In this document: positions 38,899 to 50,371 of the stretch, one piece after another
How positions within the stretch are numbered: position 1 is the stretch's first letter
Layout: each line of letters starts with the position of its first letter
Assembly (NCBI GenBank): GCA_008330645.1
Contig: VLTN01000076.1
Coordinates: 1-64,000, forward strand
From: Cafeteria roenbergensis
Taxonomy: Eukaryota > Sar > Bigyra > Bicosoecida > Cafeteriaceae
Length of the DNA stretch: 64,000 nucleotides
Direction: 5' to 3'
The notes under the pieces: model-generated
The model's database searches: none
The model's input: only the letters and a program-made list of their open reading frames with translations
Told to the model about the DNA's origin: nothing
Made by a program: the position numbers and the translations under genes

Positions 38899-41800
38899 CT
38901 ACAGGCGCTTGCACGACTTGCGGAGCGCGGGCATGAGGGAGGGGCTGACGCCGATGCTCTCTGCGCTCTCGATGATGATGGACGAGGGGAAGGCGTGCAT
39001 GCCGCTGATGACGACGTCCAGCAGGCGGGGCGCTGAGCCGAGGCAGTGCGCGAACTCCCACAGGCCAGCGAGGCTCTCCGGGTCGGAGAAGTCGAATCCT
39101 TCCAGAATGGCCTGCTCGCAGCGCGAGCGCAGGCGCGGAAGAACGTGCAGCGTGGCGAGGCGGATGAGGGGCACAGCGAGGTCCGGGTCGACGTCGGCGG
39201 GGGCGGCGTCGCTGTACAGGTAGGCCAGGAGGCTGAGTCCGGCGGCGGCCGGCAGGCCCTCCAGGCCGACGCTGAGCACGCCGTCCTCCGCCTCGGACAT
39301 GCCGCAGGCGAAGGCACCTCGGAAGAACACCGACCGCGCGGCCAGGACCGAGCGGTGGCAGGGCACCAGCACGCCCTCGCCGATGCGCACCGCGGCGTCG
39401 GCGCCCAGCGTCCAGAAGTCGCCCCACTTCGGCAGCAAGGCGCGCAGCGACCGTTCGTAGGCCAGCTCCGCGGCGCGCTCGGCAGCCTCCGTGGCGCCGG
39501 CCTCCTCGTCTCCGTCCACACCGCGGCCTCGCCCGCCGGCGCCAGAGGCCGCGGCAGACGCGGCGGTTGTGGTTGCGGTTGCGGTTGCGGCGGCAGCGGC
39601 GGGTGCAGCGCGAGCGGAGGCGGAGCCGCGCCCGGATGCGGCATCATCCCCTGGTGCGGTCGCGCCCCCCTTGGCCGGCTCGTCGGCCCTGCAGTGGGCA
39701 ACGGCGGCCTGCAGGCGGGTGAGCGGCTTGCCGGACAGCAGGGCGCCGAGCGACCTGCGAAGCGTTCGGTCGCCGGCCTTGGGGACGTCGCCCGCTTCCA
39801 CGAAGGAGGCGCGCTGGAGGGCCTCTGCCGCGGCTGCCGCCTTGAACAGGCGCAGGTCCGTGGCAACGCAGTGGCCGTGCTCGTCAGCCGCCCACGCCAC
39901 GTCGACGTCCTTGGCGCCAGGCACGGCCTTGCCTGTCCAACGCCAGCCAAGCTCCTCGGCGGCGGAGAGGGCCTCTGCCGGGGCTAGGTCGAGCTGCTCA
40001 CAGGCGATGGTCACGCTGCTCGTGTCGCTGGAGCGCACCTTCCCGCCGCGCGTGTACATGAACTCGACCACGCGCTTCACCGCGCTGCCCTCGGCGTCCA
40101 CCGGCACCACCAGCGGCCCGCCCTCCAGCGCCGTCCAGTCTGCGAGCCGCAACAGCTCCCCCGCCGCCGCCGCATCCTCGTCCCCGCCGCCGCCCGCTTC
40201 GTCCACGTCTTCGCCCCCGGCACCGCCCCCGGCACCGGCACCTGCGCCGGAAGTGGCCGTGCTGGCCACGAAGTAGTCTCCGGAGAGCTCCGGCAGCGGC
40301 ACGGCCCCGCCCGTCTCGTCCAGAACCGGCGTGACGATGAGCTGGTTGTGCGTTTCGCCCGAGGCCTCGTCCGTGACCGGCGTGAAGCGAATCCGGGAGG
40401 AGCGGCGGGAGCACGCCTCCAGCATGGCCGCACGGAGCGAGGGCGCGGCGGCGAAGAGAATAGCCGCGTGCACGCGCACCACGGGCCCCTCCTCCGGCTG
40501 GAGCTCCACTTCCGGCAGCACGCCTGACGTGGCGGTCTCCTCCTCGGTCGGCGCGGCACGGTCCGGGGCCTCGCTGCCCGCGCCGTCCCCGCTTTGCTTG
40601 CCCAGAGCGTCAGCCAGCAACACGGCGAGGTCGCGGACGTAGGAGGACGCGGCGATCTTGACAGGCGTGAAGCCCACGCGGACTGCAAAGGTGGTGCGCA
40701 GCGGCGCGAACCGCGCGGCAACGAAGCCGGGAAGCGGCAGCTCGCCGTGCGGAGTCGCGCCCATGCCCCCAAACATCACCAGGCGGCCCTGCGTGAGGGA
40801 CGCCGCCGAGCTGCGAAGCGGCACAAACGTCTTGGCCGGGGCCCGGGCCAGCCCGGCACATCGGAAGCTCGCCCGCACGGTTTCGTCCTTCAAGAGGGCC
40901 TCCCGCCAGCACACCTGCACGCTCGTTGCGCAGCCCGAGTCGTCCATGGCCAGGCCGGCCAGCTCCGCGACCCGCATGTCGCCAAGGAGAAGCTCGCCGG
41001 AGACGCGGGAGCCGGCGGTGCCGCCGTACACGGCCAGGCACAGGCCGCCCGCCCCCAGGAAGCAGCCGGCGGCGTGGGACCAGCGGCCCAGGGGCGCAGG
41101 TGCCGAGTTGTCCGCCAGTATCACGTCCACGGGCATCCACCGGTTCATGTCGATCACGTGCAGGTCGTTGCAGGCCGAGTGGCTGGCGCCCTTGGCACCG
41201 CCGAAGACGAGAAGGAGGTTTCCGGCCGTGCTTGCGGACGGGTTCCGGATGGTCTCAAAGTCCTCAAAGTTGGGCTTCGCGGCGAGCGCGGGCATATCAA
41301 AGTGCCAGGTGAGAACTCTGAGGAAGGGCACGTCCGCAGACGCGGAGCCAACGAGACAGACTGCCTGCGATCCGGGAACCCGCACGGCTGCCGCGCCACG
41401 CACGCCCGTCTCGACCGCCCCGATGCGCCTCCAGGAGGCCTGCCACCCGCTGCGCTCGTGCCGCGCGCGCACCAGTCGCAGACGCCACACTGCCTTCTCG
41501 CCGATGACGATGGCCGAATTCGGGCCCATCGGCACCACGGCGTGCTCGCTCAAGGCAGGCGCAGAGGAGTACCTATCCGACTCGCCTTTGGTCGGCACTA
41601 CAGCCCACGTGTACCTGCCCCCCGCCGCGGGGACCATTGCCATGAGAGCCGCGGTGGGCTCCCGCACCTGGAAACGCGCCAGGACTGTCAGGTTGGCCTC
41701 CGCCTGGAGCAGCTGCTCGTCGTCCCGCATGGCTCCCACGGAGGCAAACACGCGTCCGATGCGTTTCCGGTCCAGACAGCGGCCGTCCTTTCCGAGAAGC

Positions 41801-43206
41801 TGGCGGAAGGTCACGCCTTTGGCAAGCATGGTCTTGAACGGCTCGATCGCCGGCAGGCTCGCGGCCGGCACGTGGCCGCCGTGAGGCAAGCAGAGGGCTG
41901 CGAGCGCGGAGGCGCACCGTTTCAGCTCCGACACGGAGTCCATTAGCAGAAGCCGCGGCCACATGGGGTAGATGGCGTCGCCGCCGTGCACGAAGTTTGA
42001 CCCGCCGAAGGCAAAGCCGGCCCCGCCCACCGAATAGTGGAGGGTGGAGTGCGCCGTTGGCACCTGGGCGGCCTGCATAATCAGGGGCGGGGCCACCGAC
42101 TTGGGCGCGTCGCCCCAGTCCCGCTTCATCAAGCCGCTCTTGCCGAGCCCCGGCCCCGCCACCTGCTCCTTCAGCTGCTGCATCCGCCCCTCCACCAGCG
42201 CGACCACGTCGGCGAGCCAGCCGGCGGTGCCCGAGTTGGCGACCAGTTCGAGGACGTCGCCGTGGATGGCCCTCGCCACGCCGTCCGCCGCGCGCTGGGC
42301 GCGCTGCGCCGTCTCCGAGCGGGTCATGGCGATGGCAGCGGCGCTGGCTTCCACGTTGCTCATGCCAATTTTGGCGTTGACGGCGATCCTGACGTTGCGG
42401 CGGACGGCGAAGCGGCAGCTGTCAGGGGTGCGCCTGTCGGAGGGAGGCTCCGTCGCGAGCAGCGCCAGGCTGGCGACGGCGACGTGCGCTCGGAAGGGCT
42501 TCTTGGCAGGCTTGCTGGACGACGACGGCGGCGGGACGGCGCCGGGGGGCAGGCGGCTGACGTACACCTTGATGGGGAACTCGACGAGGAGCTCGTCCTG
42601 CTTGCGGGAAAACACCGCGTCGCCGGCGGAACAAACATCCGACGCCAGACGCAGCTCCTCCTCGAGCGCTGGGGTCCGGAACTCCGTCACGGACTGGCAG
42701 CGCGTAAGCGCCGGGAACCCAAGCGAGGCGGCCTCGGGGGCCGCGGGGGCGCCGCCGGCGGCTCCGGCAGAGGCGGCCTCCTCCCAGCGGCCTCCGGGGC
42801 CAGCGGCCGCGCTGCCAGCCGCAGCAGCAGATGCGCCGGCGCTGCTGGAGGGCTGTGGCGCCCGCGCGGCAGACGAAGCGGCAGTGGCGGCGGCTGCAGT
42901 GGCGGCGGCGACCGGCTCCCGGTGCTCCGCGACGGGAGGCGGACCTGCGGGCTTGGCGGTCGCCACATCCGCGCCTGGCATGGTCACCAGGCGGCCGAGG
43001 AGCTCCGCACTCGCAGCCAGCGTCCCGGACTCGTCCTCGCCCTCCAGCATGGGGGTCAGCACCGACGCCACGTCAGTCACTGCGACGTGGTCCCCCGCCA
43101 TGCAAATGTCTGCCAGCACGCATGCCGCGAATTCGAGCCCGGAGCTGTCGGCGGCCAGTGCCGGGAACAAGCGCGCCACCTCGGCCTCGATTGCGGACAG
43201 ATCCAT
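38899..43206 (-). CDS. Large kelch/BTB-POZ protein
   Basis: An intronless frame of 1,435 residues from the ATG at 43206. A kelch-like beta-propeller region spans roughly residues 430-850, with blades such as NLLLVFGGAKGASHSACNDL, GGLCLAVYGGTAG and GRLVMFGGMG. It is followed by two BTB/POZ domains. The first (about 846-1048) starts VRDLAVLLADAL and continues PVVRVHAAILFAAAPSLRAA but is split by acidic inserts. The second (about 1260-1335) is compact: AAVRIGEGVLVPCHRSVLAA, then RSVFFRGAFACGM and LLAYLYSD. BACK-like helices follow to the end. BTB domains commonly link substrates to Cullin-3 ligases, so a ubiquitin-ligase adaptor role is plausible but inferred. The N-terminal ~250 residues are helical then Ala/Pro-rich. 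Confidence 0.85.
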   Translation of the reverse strand: MDLSAIEAEVARLFPALAADSSGLEFAACVLADICMAGDHVAVTDVASVLTPMLEGEDESGTLAASAELLGRLVTMPGADVATAKPAGPPPVAEHREPVAAATAAAATAASSAARAPQPSSSAGASAAAAGSAAAGPGGRWEEAASAGAAGGAPAAPEAASLGFPALTRCQSVTEFRTPALEEELRLASDVCSAGDAVFSRKQDELLVEFPIKVYVSRLPPGAVPPPSSSSKPAKKPFRAHVAVASLALLATEPPSDRRTPDSCRFAVRRNVRIAVNAKIGMSNVEASAAAIAMTRSETAQRAQRAADGVARAIHGDVLELVANSGTAGWLADVVALVEGRMQQLKEQVAGPGLGKSGLMKRDWGDAPKSVAPPLIMQAAQVPTAHSTLHYSVGGAGFAFGGSNFVHGGDAIYPMWPRLLLMDSVSELKRCASALAALCLPHGGHVPAASLPAIEPFKTMLAKGVTFRQLLGKDGRCLDRKRIGRVFASVGAMRDDEQLLQAEANLTVLARFQVREPTAALMAMVPAAGGRYTWAVVPTKGESDRYSSAPALSEHAVVPMGPNSAIVIGEKAVWRLRLVRARHERSGWQASWRRIGAVETGVRGAAAVRVPGSQAVCLVGSASADVPFLRVLTWHFDMPALAAKPNFEDFETIRNPSASTAGNLLLVFGGAKGASHSACNDLHVIDMNRWMPVDVILADNSAPAPLGRWSHAAGCFLGAGGLCLAVYGGTAGSRVSGELLLGDMRVAELAGLAMDDSGCATSVQVCWREALLKDETVRASFRCAGLARAPAKTFVPLRSSAASLTQGRLVMFGGMGATPHGELPLPGFVAARFAPLRTTFAVRVGFTPVKIAASSYVRDLAVLLADALGKQSGDGAGSEAPDRAAPTEEETATSGVLPEVELQPEEGPVVRVHAAILFAAAPSLRAAMLEACSRRSSRIRFTPVTDEASGETHNQLIVTPVLDETGGAVPLPELSGDYFVASTATSGAGAGAGGGAGGEDVDEAGGGGDEDAAAAGELLRLADWTALEGGPLVVPVDAEGSAVKRVVEFMYTRGGKVRSSDTSSVTIACEQLDLAPAEALSAAEELGWRWTGKAVPGAKDVDVAWAADEHGHCVATDLRLFKAAAAAEALQRASFVEAGDVPKAGDRTLRRSLGALLSGKPLTRLQAAVAHCRADEPAKGGATAPGDDAASGRGSASARAAPAAAAATATATTTAASAAASGAGGRGRGVDGDEEAGATEAAERAAELAYERSLRALLPKWGDFWTLGADAAVRIGEGVLVPCHRSVLAARSVFFRGAFACGMSEAEDGVLSVGLEGLPAAAGLSLLAYLYSDAAPADVDPDLAVPLIRLATLHVLPRLRSRCEQAILEGFDFSDPESLAGLWEFAHCLGSAPRLLDVVISGMHAFPSSIIIESAESIGVSPSLMPALRKSCKRL

Positions 43207-44177
43207 GAGCCTCCTCGCGCGAGCGCGCCCTGCGGTCGCGCGGCAGCCACCCCGGGAGAAGGAGCGAGGCGGAGCGGGTGAAGCCTCGAGTGGCGCGCAC
43301 GGCCGGCGCTGGCCCCCTTCGGAGCAGGGCGCCGTGCAGTAGGGGAGAGAGAAAAAAACACAGTCGCGAGCTGCAATTTTGTCTGGCCTGCGCGGTGGCC
43401 AGCCGCCAATGGTCGCCCAGTGCGCGCCGCCCTGGCTGCCACAGACGCCTCGATTCAGAGTCGGGCTGAGCGCGGCGGCTCACAAGCTAGCACGGGGGGG
43501 GGGGGTCTTGCGCGTTGTGGCGATCGACCAGGTTCGTGGGGTCCCTGCCACGGAGAGAAAGGCAGAGTCCAAGAACCGGCATCCGCCCACCATCGGTTGC
43601 CGACAGCGCTACCCGGCCCAGGCACGGCCCATCACCACCCAGGGGCCTTGCAGCTGCAATCAACAGCCACCGCCGCGGCATGCAGCCTCGGATCAGCTCC
43701 GCAACCTCGCCCTCTCCGCCGGTCTCGCGAGCAAATCGCGTGAGGCGTGCGACCAGGAAAGCCTTCAACTCCGCCGGGAGCGGTCGTGTCGTGGCCTGCA
43801 GATTCGTGTGTGTGGCTGGGCCAGCGAGCTCGGGGAGCACGTCCTGAGGATGGGCGCCCCTGCTCGGCGGCCTTGCGGCGGGGCTGTCGCAGCAAGTCGA
43901 GCGGCCGAGCGCACGAGCCTGCTCGCCGCGTACAGTTCTGGCAGCCCCGGCCGCGCGGCCAGAGCGTGCAGTCATCGCCACCGCATGGCCCGCGCCGTTG
44001 CCACCGTGGCCACGGGCGGACTGGTGTGCGCCCGCGGCCGCCGCGCGGGTCACACGCAACCTTGGGTGCTCTGCCCAGCTTCAATGTCGGCCTGGGTTGT
44101 TGCCCTCTCGCCCCGAAGTTGTGGGCCACAGCGGGCCTGCCGCCGCTTCCCGGGCGGCCTCCGCGGGACCGACGGGG
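43207..44177. promoter_or_regulatory. Divergent intergenic region, kelch/BTB / cation channel
   Basis: 971 bp, the largest gap between divergent genes here. It contains a short A-rich run at about 43350-43360 and a run of about 13 G at 43494-43506. Several long frames cross it but none has a recognisable motif or continuous protein-like composition, so I annotate no gene. Confidence 0.4.
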
Positions 44178-45757
44178 ATGGCCGCAAGCGGAACGGCCGC
44201 TGCCCGCAAGCGCGGGGCCGGGGACTCCATCCGCCTCGAGGCGGCTGCGGTGTTCGTGTCCGACGCGCTGGCTGGGCGCTCGCGGCCTGCCGCCTACAAG
44301 GGCGACTCCCGCTCGCTGCGCGTGTACAAGTGCCACCACAGCGCAGCGTACCGCTCGTTTCTGACGCTCGTGGCGGTGGCGCACATGGCGCTGGTTCTCG
44401 TGGAGTCGCCCTCCGGGTGGAGGCAGTTGCCAGTGGCGCCCGGCTCCCCGCCACGCACGTTCATGTCCACGACTGCCATCGAGGGCGCCATCCTCCTGGC
44501 GTACTGCTTGGACATCGCCATCCAGGTGCGCTACGCCGGCGTGAGCACGTACCTCTCCTCGAGGTGGAACTCGCTCGAGGCGATTATCACGCTGCTCTTT
44601 TGTGCGGACGTGATCACCACGGCAACCGGACTGGTGCACGTGCAGTTCTCCCGCGCCTTCCGGCCGCTCTTTGTGGTGACCAAGCGGCGCCACGTGCGCT
44701 TCCTGGTGACCGGCGTGCTGCACGCGGTGCCCGCCCTGACCCCGCTGCTGCTCATCGCGCTGGCGCTGCTCGCCATTTTCTCCTTCGTGGGCGTCCTCCT
44801 GCTGTCCTCCTCGTCGGGGCTGATCGAGGGGCTGGCCACGCAGCCGCTCCCCTTCCCGCCACTGTGCTCCCCGTTCGTGCCGCCGCGCGAGCCGCCTCCT
44901 GGAAACCTGTCGTGGGCGGGGCCGGAAACGCCTCTCGGCCCCTGGAACAGCACTGACGCCGCCTCGCTGCTCGCCTCCGCCGCCTCTGCCGCCGCCGCCG
45001 CCGCCGCCCCCGCGCTCGGCTCGCGCCCCGGCACTCCTGCCGTCAGCTGCGAAGACTATTTCTCATCCGTGCCGGTGGCCGCGTACACCGCATTCGGGCT
45101 GTTTGGCAAGACCTCCTGGCCAAACGCCATGGTGCCCTTCATCCAGCGCAACCCCGCCTCCTCCATCCTCTTCCTCCTCTTCATGCTGGCCGGCGACTTC
45201 TTCCTCGTCCGCGTCATCGTGGCCGTGGCCTTCGCCTCCTTCAGCGACTCCGCCAACGCCAGGCTGCTGCGGCAGGCAGAGCTCTCCCGCATCGCGGTGA
45301 GGCGAGCCTTCCGCCTCCTGGCCGACGCAGACACGGGCTTCGTCTCCCTCGAGGCGTTTCGCGCGCTCGCGATCAAGGTTCGCCCCTCCGTCCCGGCGGA
45401 GGTGTACGACGTCGTGTTTCGGGCCGTGGGGGGCGACTGCGGCCTGCTTGGCCCCACCGCCTTCGTGGCGGCTTGCCGCCTGCTGGACGTCAACGCGAGG
45501 CCGGTCCCGGGCGCAATCCGCACCGCCCGCGCCATCGCAAGGCTGCTGGAGGAGGCCCCGCCCAGGCCGCCAGCGGAGGGCGAGGCCGGGCCGGGCGACG
45601 GGTCCGCCACGGGCTCCGCCGGCTCAGGGGGGGCGGGAATCAACGACGACACGCGAGTGGACGGCCTGCTGGGCAGGCACAGGCAGCGGGGGCGCAGCAG
45701 CTCGGACGACGACGCCGTGCTCCGCGGGCTCGACGCGAGCAGCGCGCTGCTCACCGG

Positions 45758-45789
<32 letters not shown>

Positions 45790-47879
45790 GCGCCGGCTGC
45801 GGCGGCTGCGAGGGCGCCGCGGGCAGCTGCTGCCCCAAGGACAGGCCCAGGGGGCCCGCCGACGGGACAGCCCAGGGGGGCTACGCGCGGCTGGGGAGCG
45901 GGCGTCTGCGGCCGCAGGCTGCGGCCGGGCTGGGGTGCTGCTGCGGCGCAGGGGGCGGCGCTGCCGGCGCCCCCAGGGCGCTTCCGGGCAGGTCGTCAGC
46001 GTGGGGGCGCGTGTCGCGCGCCGGCTCCGCCACCAGCCTGGCCGCGGCGCCGCCGCCGCGCGCCGGCTGCTTCGGCCGCTTGCGCGATGCCAACGACAAG
46101 GCCCGCCGGCCCGCGCGGCGCTGGCTGCGGTCGCCGGTCGGGGAGGTGCTGATGGTGACTGTGTCCATCGTTGCTGCCGTGGTGGAGGTGATTCACCAGG
46201 CGACAACCCCGATCTCGGGCAAGCAGGCTGGCGACAGCATCTTCGGGCTCGAGGCCACGTCAACGGCCTTTGGCTTCTTCTTCCTGGCCGAGATGCTGAC
46301 GAAGATGTGGGCCTACGGCCTGTGGAGCTACGGCAGGCGGGGCCTGGACGTGCTGGACGGGGTGGTCGCCGTGGCGGGCGGGGCCGCGCTGCTTGCCCGG
46401 GCGATCGACGCCGAGGCGCCCTGCGAGGCAAGCCAGCTGCCGAACCCGCCCCCCGACGCCGCGGTCGACTGCGCGCGCGTCCTGCTGGTGCTGGCGCTGG
46501 TGCAGGCGCTGCGCGTGCTGCGCGTGCTGCGGGCACTGCGACCCTTCTGGCGGCCGGTGCAGGCCCTCCGCCGCACTGCGCCCCTCCTCGTCCGCATCGC
46601 TGCCACGCTCTTCATCGTGCTCTACAGCATCGCCGCCGTCGCCATGGAGCTCTTCGCCGGGTCCTTGTCCCCCTACGGCCCACGCGCGTCGGCCGTGCTC
46701 GAGTCCGGGTACGGCAGAGCCGGATTCTGGCCGCTCAACTTCGGGACCTTTCCCGGAGCGCTCCTCATGTCCTTCTGGCTCGCGCTCAACGCCAAGGCCC
46801 CCTTCATGTACGAGGGCGTCATGGCGTCGGAAAACTCGTGGCACCCGCTCGCCTTCTTCGTCGTCGCGTACATTGCGCTGGTGTTGGCGTTTTTGCCCGT
46901 GGTGCAGGCCTTTGTGATCCGCGGCTTCCAGGCGCACCTCGCGATGATTCGCCGGCGGGACGAGGGCCTGGTGGAGGGCTGGGAGCACCTCTGCGCCGCT
47001 GCGCAGGCCCGCATGTTCGCCGAGCGGCCGCAGGTGTACGGGGCGCCGCAGCGATGGGTGCTGTCGCTCCCCGAGCGCTTCGGCCGCGTGGGCGAGGTCA
47101 TGTTCGGGGCCACGCTGCGGGTGGAGTTCGAGGGCCACGCCTCGCTGCGGCCGGTGTCGGAGGCGGTGGACGCGGTGTGCGCTGCTGAGGACGCGGCCGA
47201 GGCGGCCATCGCAGCGGCTGCCGTGCATCGCGAGCGGATGCGAGCGGGGAGCTCTGTCGGGGGGCTTGTTCACGCGTTTGACGGGGCTCCGGAAGCTGCA
47301 GCCGGCGCTGCGAGCGATCCCGTCGATCGCAGGCTGCTGGCTGCGCGAGTCGGGGCAGAGCGTCACGCGGAGGCCAGGCGGCAGAGCCTCGGCATCATGG
47401 TGCGCCCAGCAGCGGGGCGGGCTGGCGCGCTCGCTGGGGCGGGCGGCGTGGTCCGCGGCGCGCAGGCTGGCCCCGCCGCTGCCGCTTCGGTTGCCACTGC
47501 TGGTGGTGCTCCTGCTGCGGCCGTTGAGGACGCCACTGCGGCTGCTGCGGGCAAGCAGGGGCTGCGCGTCGACACTGGCGCGGATGGGGGAGTGGCTGCC
47601 TCGCAGGCGGCCAACGACGACGACGACGACGATGAGGGCTCCGACTCCGCCGGCAGCCAGGGGGGGCCGCCTGGCGAGACCGGCGACAGCGGAGCCCCTG
47701 CCCGGAGCGCTGCGGATTCCGGCGAGGCGCACTTGCCCGGCCACGCTCGCCACCGGACGCGGCTTGCCGGGGCAGGCCTGGTGTCCCCCGTGGGGGGGCT
47801 GGGCCCGCAGAGCAGCTTTGCGCTTCGGAACGGTCCCCGCGGTGGCGGGCGGCGAGGCGGCGGAGGCGGCAGTGGCGGA

Positions 47880-47913
<34 letters not shown>

Positions 47914-49565
47914 CTGATGCGACCGCTCCCGGCGGCTCAGGTGACGCGGGGCACGGGGCAACGGGCGGCGCCGAAGGGCCCCTTGCCTGGCTGCGCGGCG
48001 TTGCTGGCGGCGCGTCGGGGCCTCGGCACGGCGGCGAAGGCACCGACGACGACGACGACGCAAGCGCAGACCCGAGCAGCGCGTCGGAGCGCTTCAGCCA
48101 GAAGGAGGCCGAGCGGCGGCGGCAGCGCCTGGCGGCAGTGCTCTCCGCCGCCGCCCGCCCCGCTTCTCCCGCGACCATGGCGGGCTCGCAGCCGGGAACG
48201 GCGCCTGCGGCAGGGCTTGACTCGGCGGCAGGGCCTGGGGCGTCGGCCGGAGGCTCGGCGGGCGGCGCTGGGCTCCCCGCGGGCGCCCCTGGAGCGCCCG
48301 CAACGTCGGCCACGGGCCCTGACGGGGCAGGGCTGGCCACAGCTCCGCGCGCGCTGTTCCGGGCGCGCCGCCCCCCCCCTCTGTGGCAGCGGGCAGCGCG
48401 CTCCGTGCTGGCCTTCGTGCGGTCGCCCGTGCTCTCTCCAGGCTCCGCCGGCGAGCTGGAAGCGCGTCTGTCCGCGGCAGGTAGGCGTGCGTGCGAGGGG
48501 CTTCCCGCTCTGGGGGGCGGCACGGCGCCGCGGGCGCTGTCGGCAGCGACGAGCCCGTGGGCGGCGCTGACCCCGCTGCCTTCCCCCGTGCTTGGCAGCC
48601 GGCCCGGGGACAGCGACGGCACCCCCCGGCAGGCCGGTGGCGATGCCGACGCCAAGGCCACGGACTGCGACGACCTCGGCGACGCGGCCATGATCGGCTG
48701 CTGCGCCCTCATGGGCCTCTGCTGCGACTGCGAGGGTCCTGTGGCGGGCCTCGTTTCGCCGGGCAAGCGCCGGCGGCAACGACAGGCGCGCTCCAACCTG
48801 CTCGTTGGCCAGGCGCTCGGCCAAGGCGGCTCCCCCGTGCTGCCTCAGAGCGGCGGCGGCGGACAGGCGTCGCTCTTTGCGGACGACGCAGCTGCTGTCG
48901 ACCAGGAGGAGGGCGCCCGGGTGGACACTTGCGCCGACGTTGGCAGGCGCTGCCGCCGACGCTGGCGGGCGCGACTTTGGCGAATGTGCTGCGAAACGCT
49001 CAGGCTGCGTGGCGCAGACACGGTGCGCTCAGCGGCGCGCCTCGCCAACACGGCGGTGCTGCGAGCAGCGGCGCGGGCTTCGCTTGCGGCGCCGCCCGGC
49101 GTCGGGCCAACGGCAGCCCGCGCGGCTGTCAAGTCGCTTCCGCGTGCGGTGGACTCTGTGCTGGGCGCCGACCAAGGTGCGTCCCCGTGGTTGGACCCTG
49201 GCGGAGACGCAAGGCCGCCTCCAAAGTCGGCCAAGGCCTCCGGGGACAGCGCATCAAGACGGGGCTGCTTTCGCGGGTCATCGAAAGCCGCAAGGTCCGT
49301 GCGATCGTGCCAGGACCGCTGCTTTGTTCCGTGCTTCGACGCGGTATGGCAGGCCTTGGCGGTCTCGATTGTGGGGGTGGTAAGCTGGGTGTGCTGTTGC
49401 CGGTGCCGGTGGGCAAGCAAGTGCCGGCACTCGGCAGCGGAGCTGCTGCCCGGCGAGCTGCAGCGCATCCCTGGCATGGGTGCAGCGAGGTGGAGGGGCC
49501 TGGCGCGCTTCCTGCGCGTTCGCGCCAAGCCGGCGCCCCCGCCGGTCGCTCCGCTTCCTGAGTGA
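44178..49565 (+). CDS. Two-domain (two-pore-channel-like) cation channel
   Basis: 1,795 residues from the ATG at 44178 (MAASGTAAARKRG). Two six-helix channel domains are visible. Domain I (about residues 55-375) has S4 with spaced Arg/Lys (FRPLFVVTKRRHVRFLV) and pore loop AFGLFGKTSWPNAMVPF, close to the 'N.P..M.P' pore of two-pore channels. A linker at about 371-441 resembles a pair of EF-hands with poor Ca2+ loops, then disordered sequence follows. Domain II (about 645-925) has an Arg-rich S4 (ALRVLRVLRALRPFWRPV) and pore region SFWLALNAKAPFMYEGV. Known TPCs are Na+/Ca2+ channels of vacuolar or endolysosomal membranes; location here is inferred. Unusual is the tail of about 870 residues: Ala/Gly/Ser-rich, with a poly-Gly run near 47875-47910, DDDDD runs, and Cys/Arg-rich patches (CCALMGLCCDCEG, RLWRMCCETLRL) that could be palmitoylated. 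Confidence 0.8.
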
Positions 49566-50371
49566 GAAGGTCACGGGCGAATCACAGAAACGAAGTCCGA
49601 GCGCGAACGCATGGCAGCTTTGGCGTGGCAGCCTCAGCATCAGACCCGACTGCATCGCGAACGGCAGCACCCCAGCCAAAAAGCTTCACTCGTCACGTTG
49701 CCACCCTGGGCACACAAACTGGCGCAGAAACATGCCTGTGTGGCCCAGCTGCGACTGATCCGAGGAGGTGTGCCTCTGCCAGCCGGTCCAGCCAGCGCCG
49801 GGCGCTTGCCTCGCGCCGTCGGCGCAGCACTTGCGGACCGCCAAGGAGACCCGTCCGGCCACTCCACGGCGCCTTCGACTGTCCCGGGGGAGCAAGGTCA
49901 GGGCAGCAGGACTGTCGTGAGTCTGCGCACGACGGGAACGGTCTGGAAGCGCTCCAGCTGGGCGCGCTGGATGTTCGGCCGTTGTGCAGTCCAGCGGCGA
50001 CGCCGCCCGGCCCAGCTCACGATTCACACGGCGCCTAGGCCTTGACGGCCCGGTCGCACGCAGCAGCTGCGAGTCACGGCGACAGAAGGCGCAGGGCGAG
50101 CATTGAAAGGGACTGCGCAGGCCGGGACTTCGGTTGCCATCCGGTTTCGCTGTGCTGCTCAGCCCGACACGCCCCCCCCACCCCCGGCCGCCGCCACAGC
50201 GGAGCCCGTTTGCCTTGCTCCGTCGGCCAGTTGGGCGCTCCCCGGCGGCACGAAGAGCCTTTGCTCGCGCGCATAGGCTTGCCGAGCTCCCGACCGATGG
50301 CGTGCAGCGCGTGCCCGTGTCCTGCCAGGCGCTCGCAGAGACCGCCCTAACGGCTGAGAGAACCGCCAGTC
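49566..50371. other. Intergenic region between two plus-strand membrane genes
   Basis: 806 bp downstream of the channel and upstream of the TmcB-like gene. It should hold the latter's promoter. A C-rich run lies near 50172-50188. No gene or repeat supported. Confidence 0.4.

Noticed and set aside
43379-44956. Plus-strand 525-codon frame at the start of the channel gene
   Set aside because: The overlapping frame from 44178 carries the membrane helices and channel motifs; this one has only shadow composition.
47266-48570. Alternative plus-strand frame in the channel tail
   Set aside because: It lacks domains. The frame in use runs unbroken from the channel domains, and its D/E/S/G composition is typical of disordered tails here.
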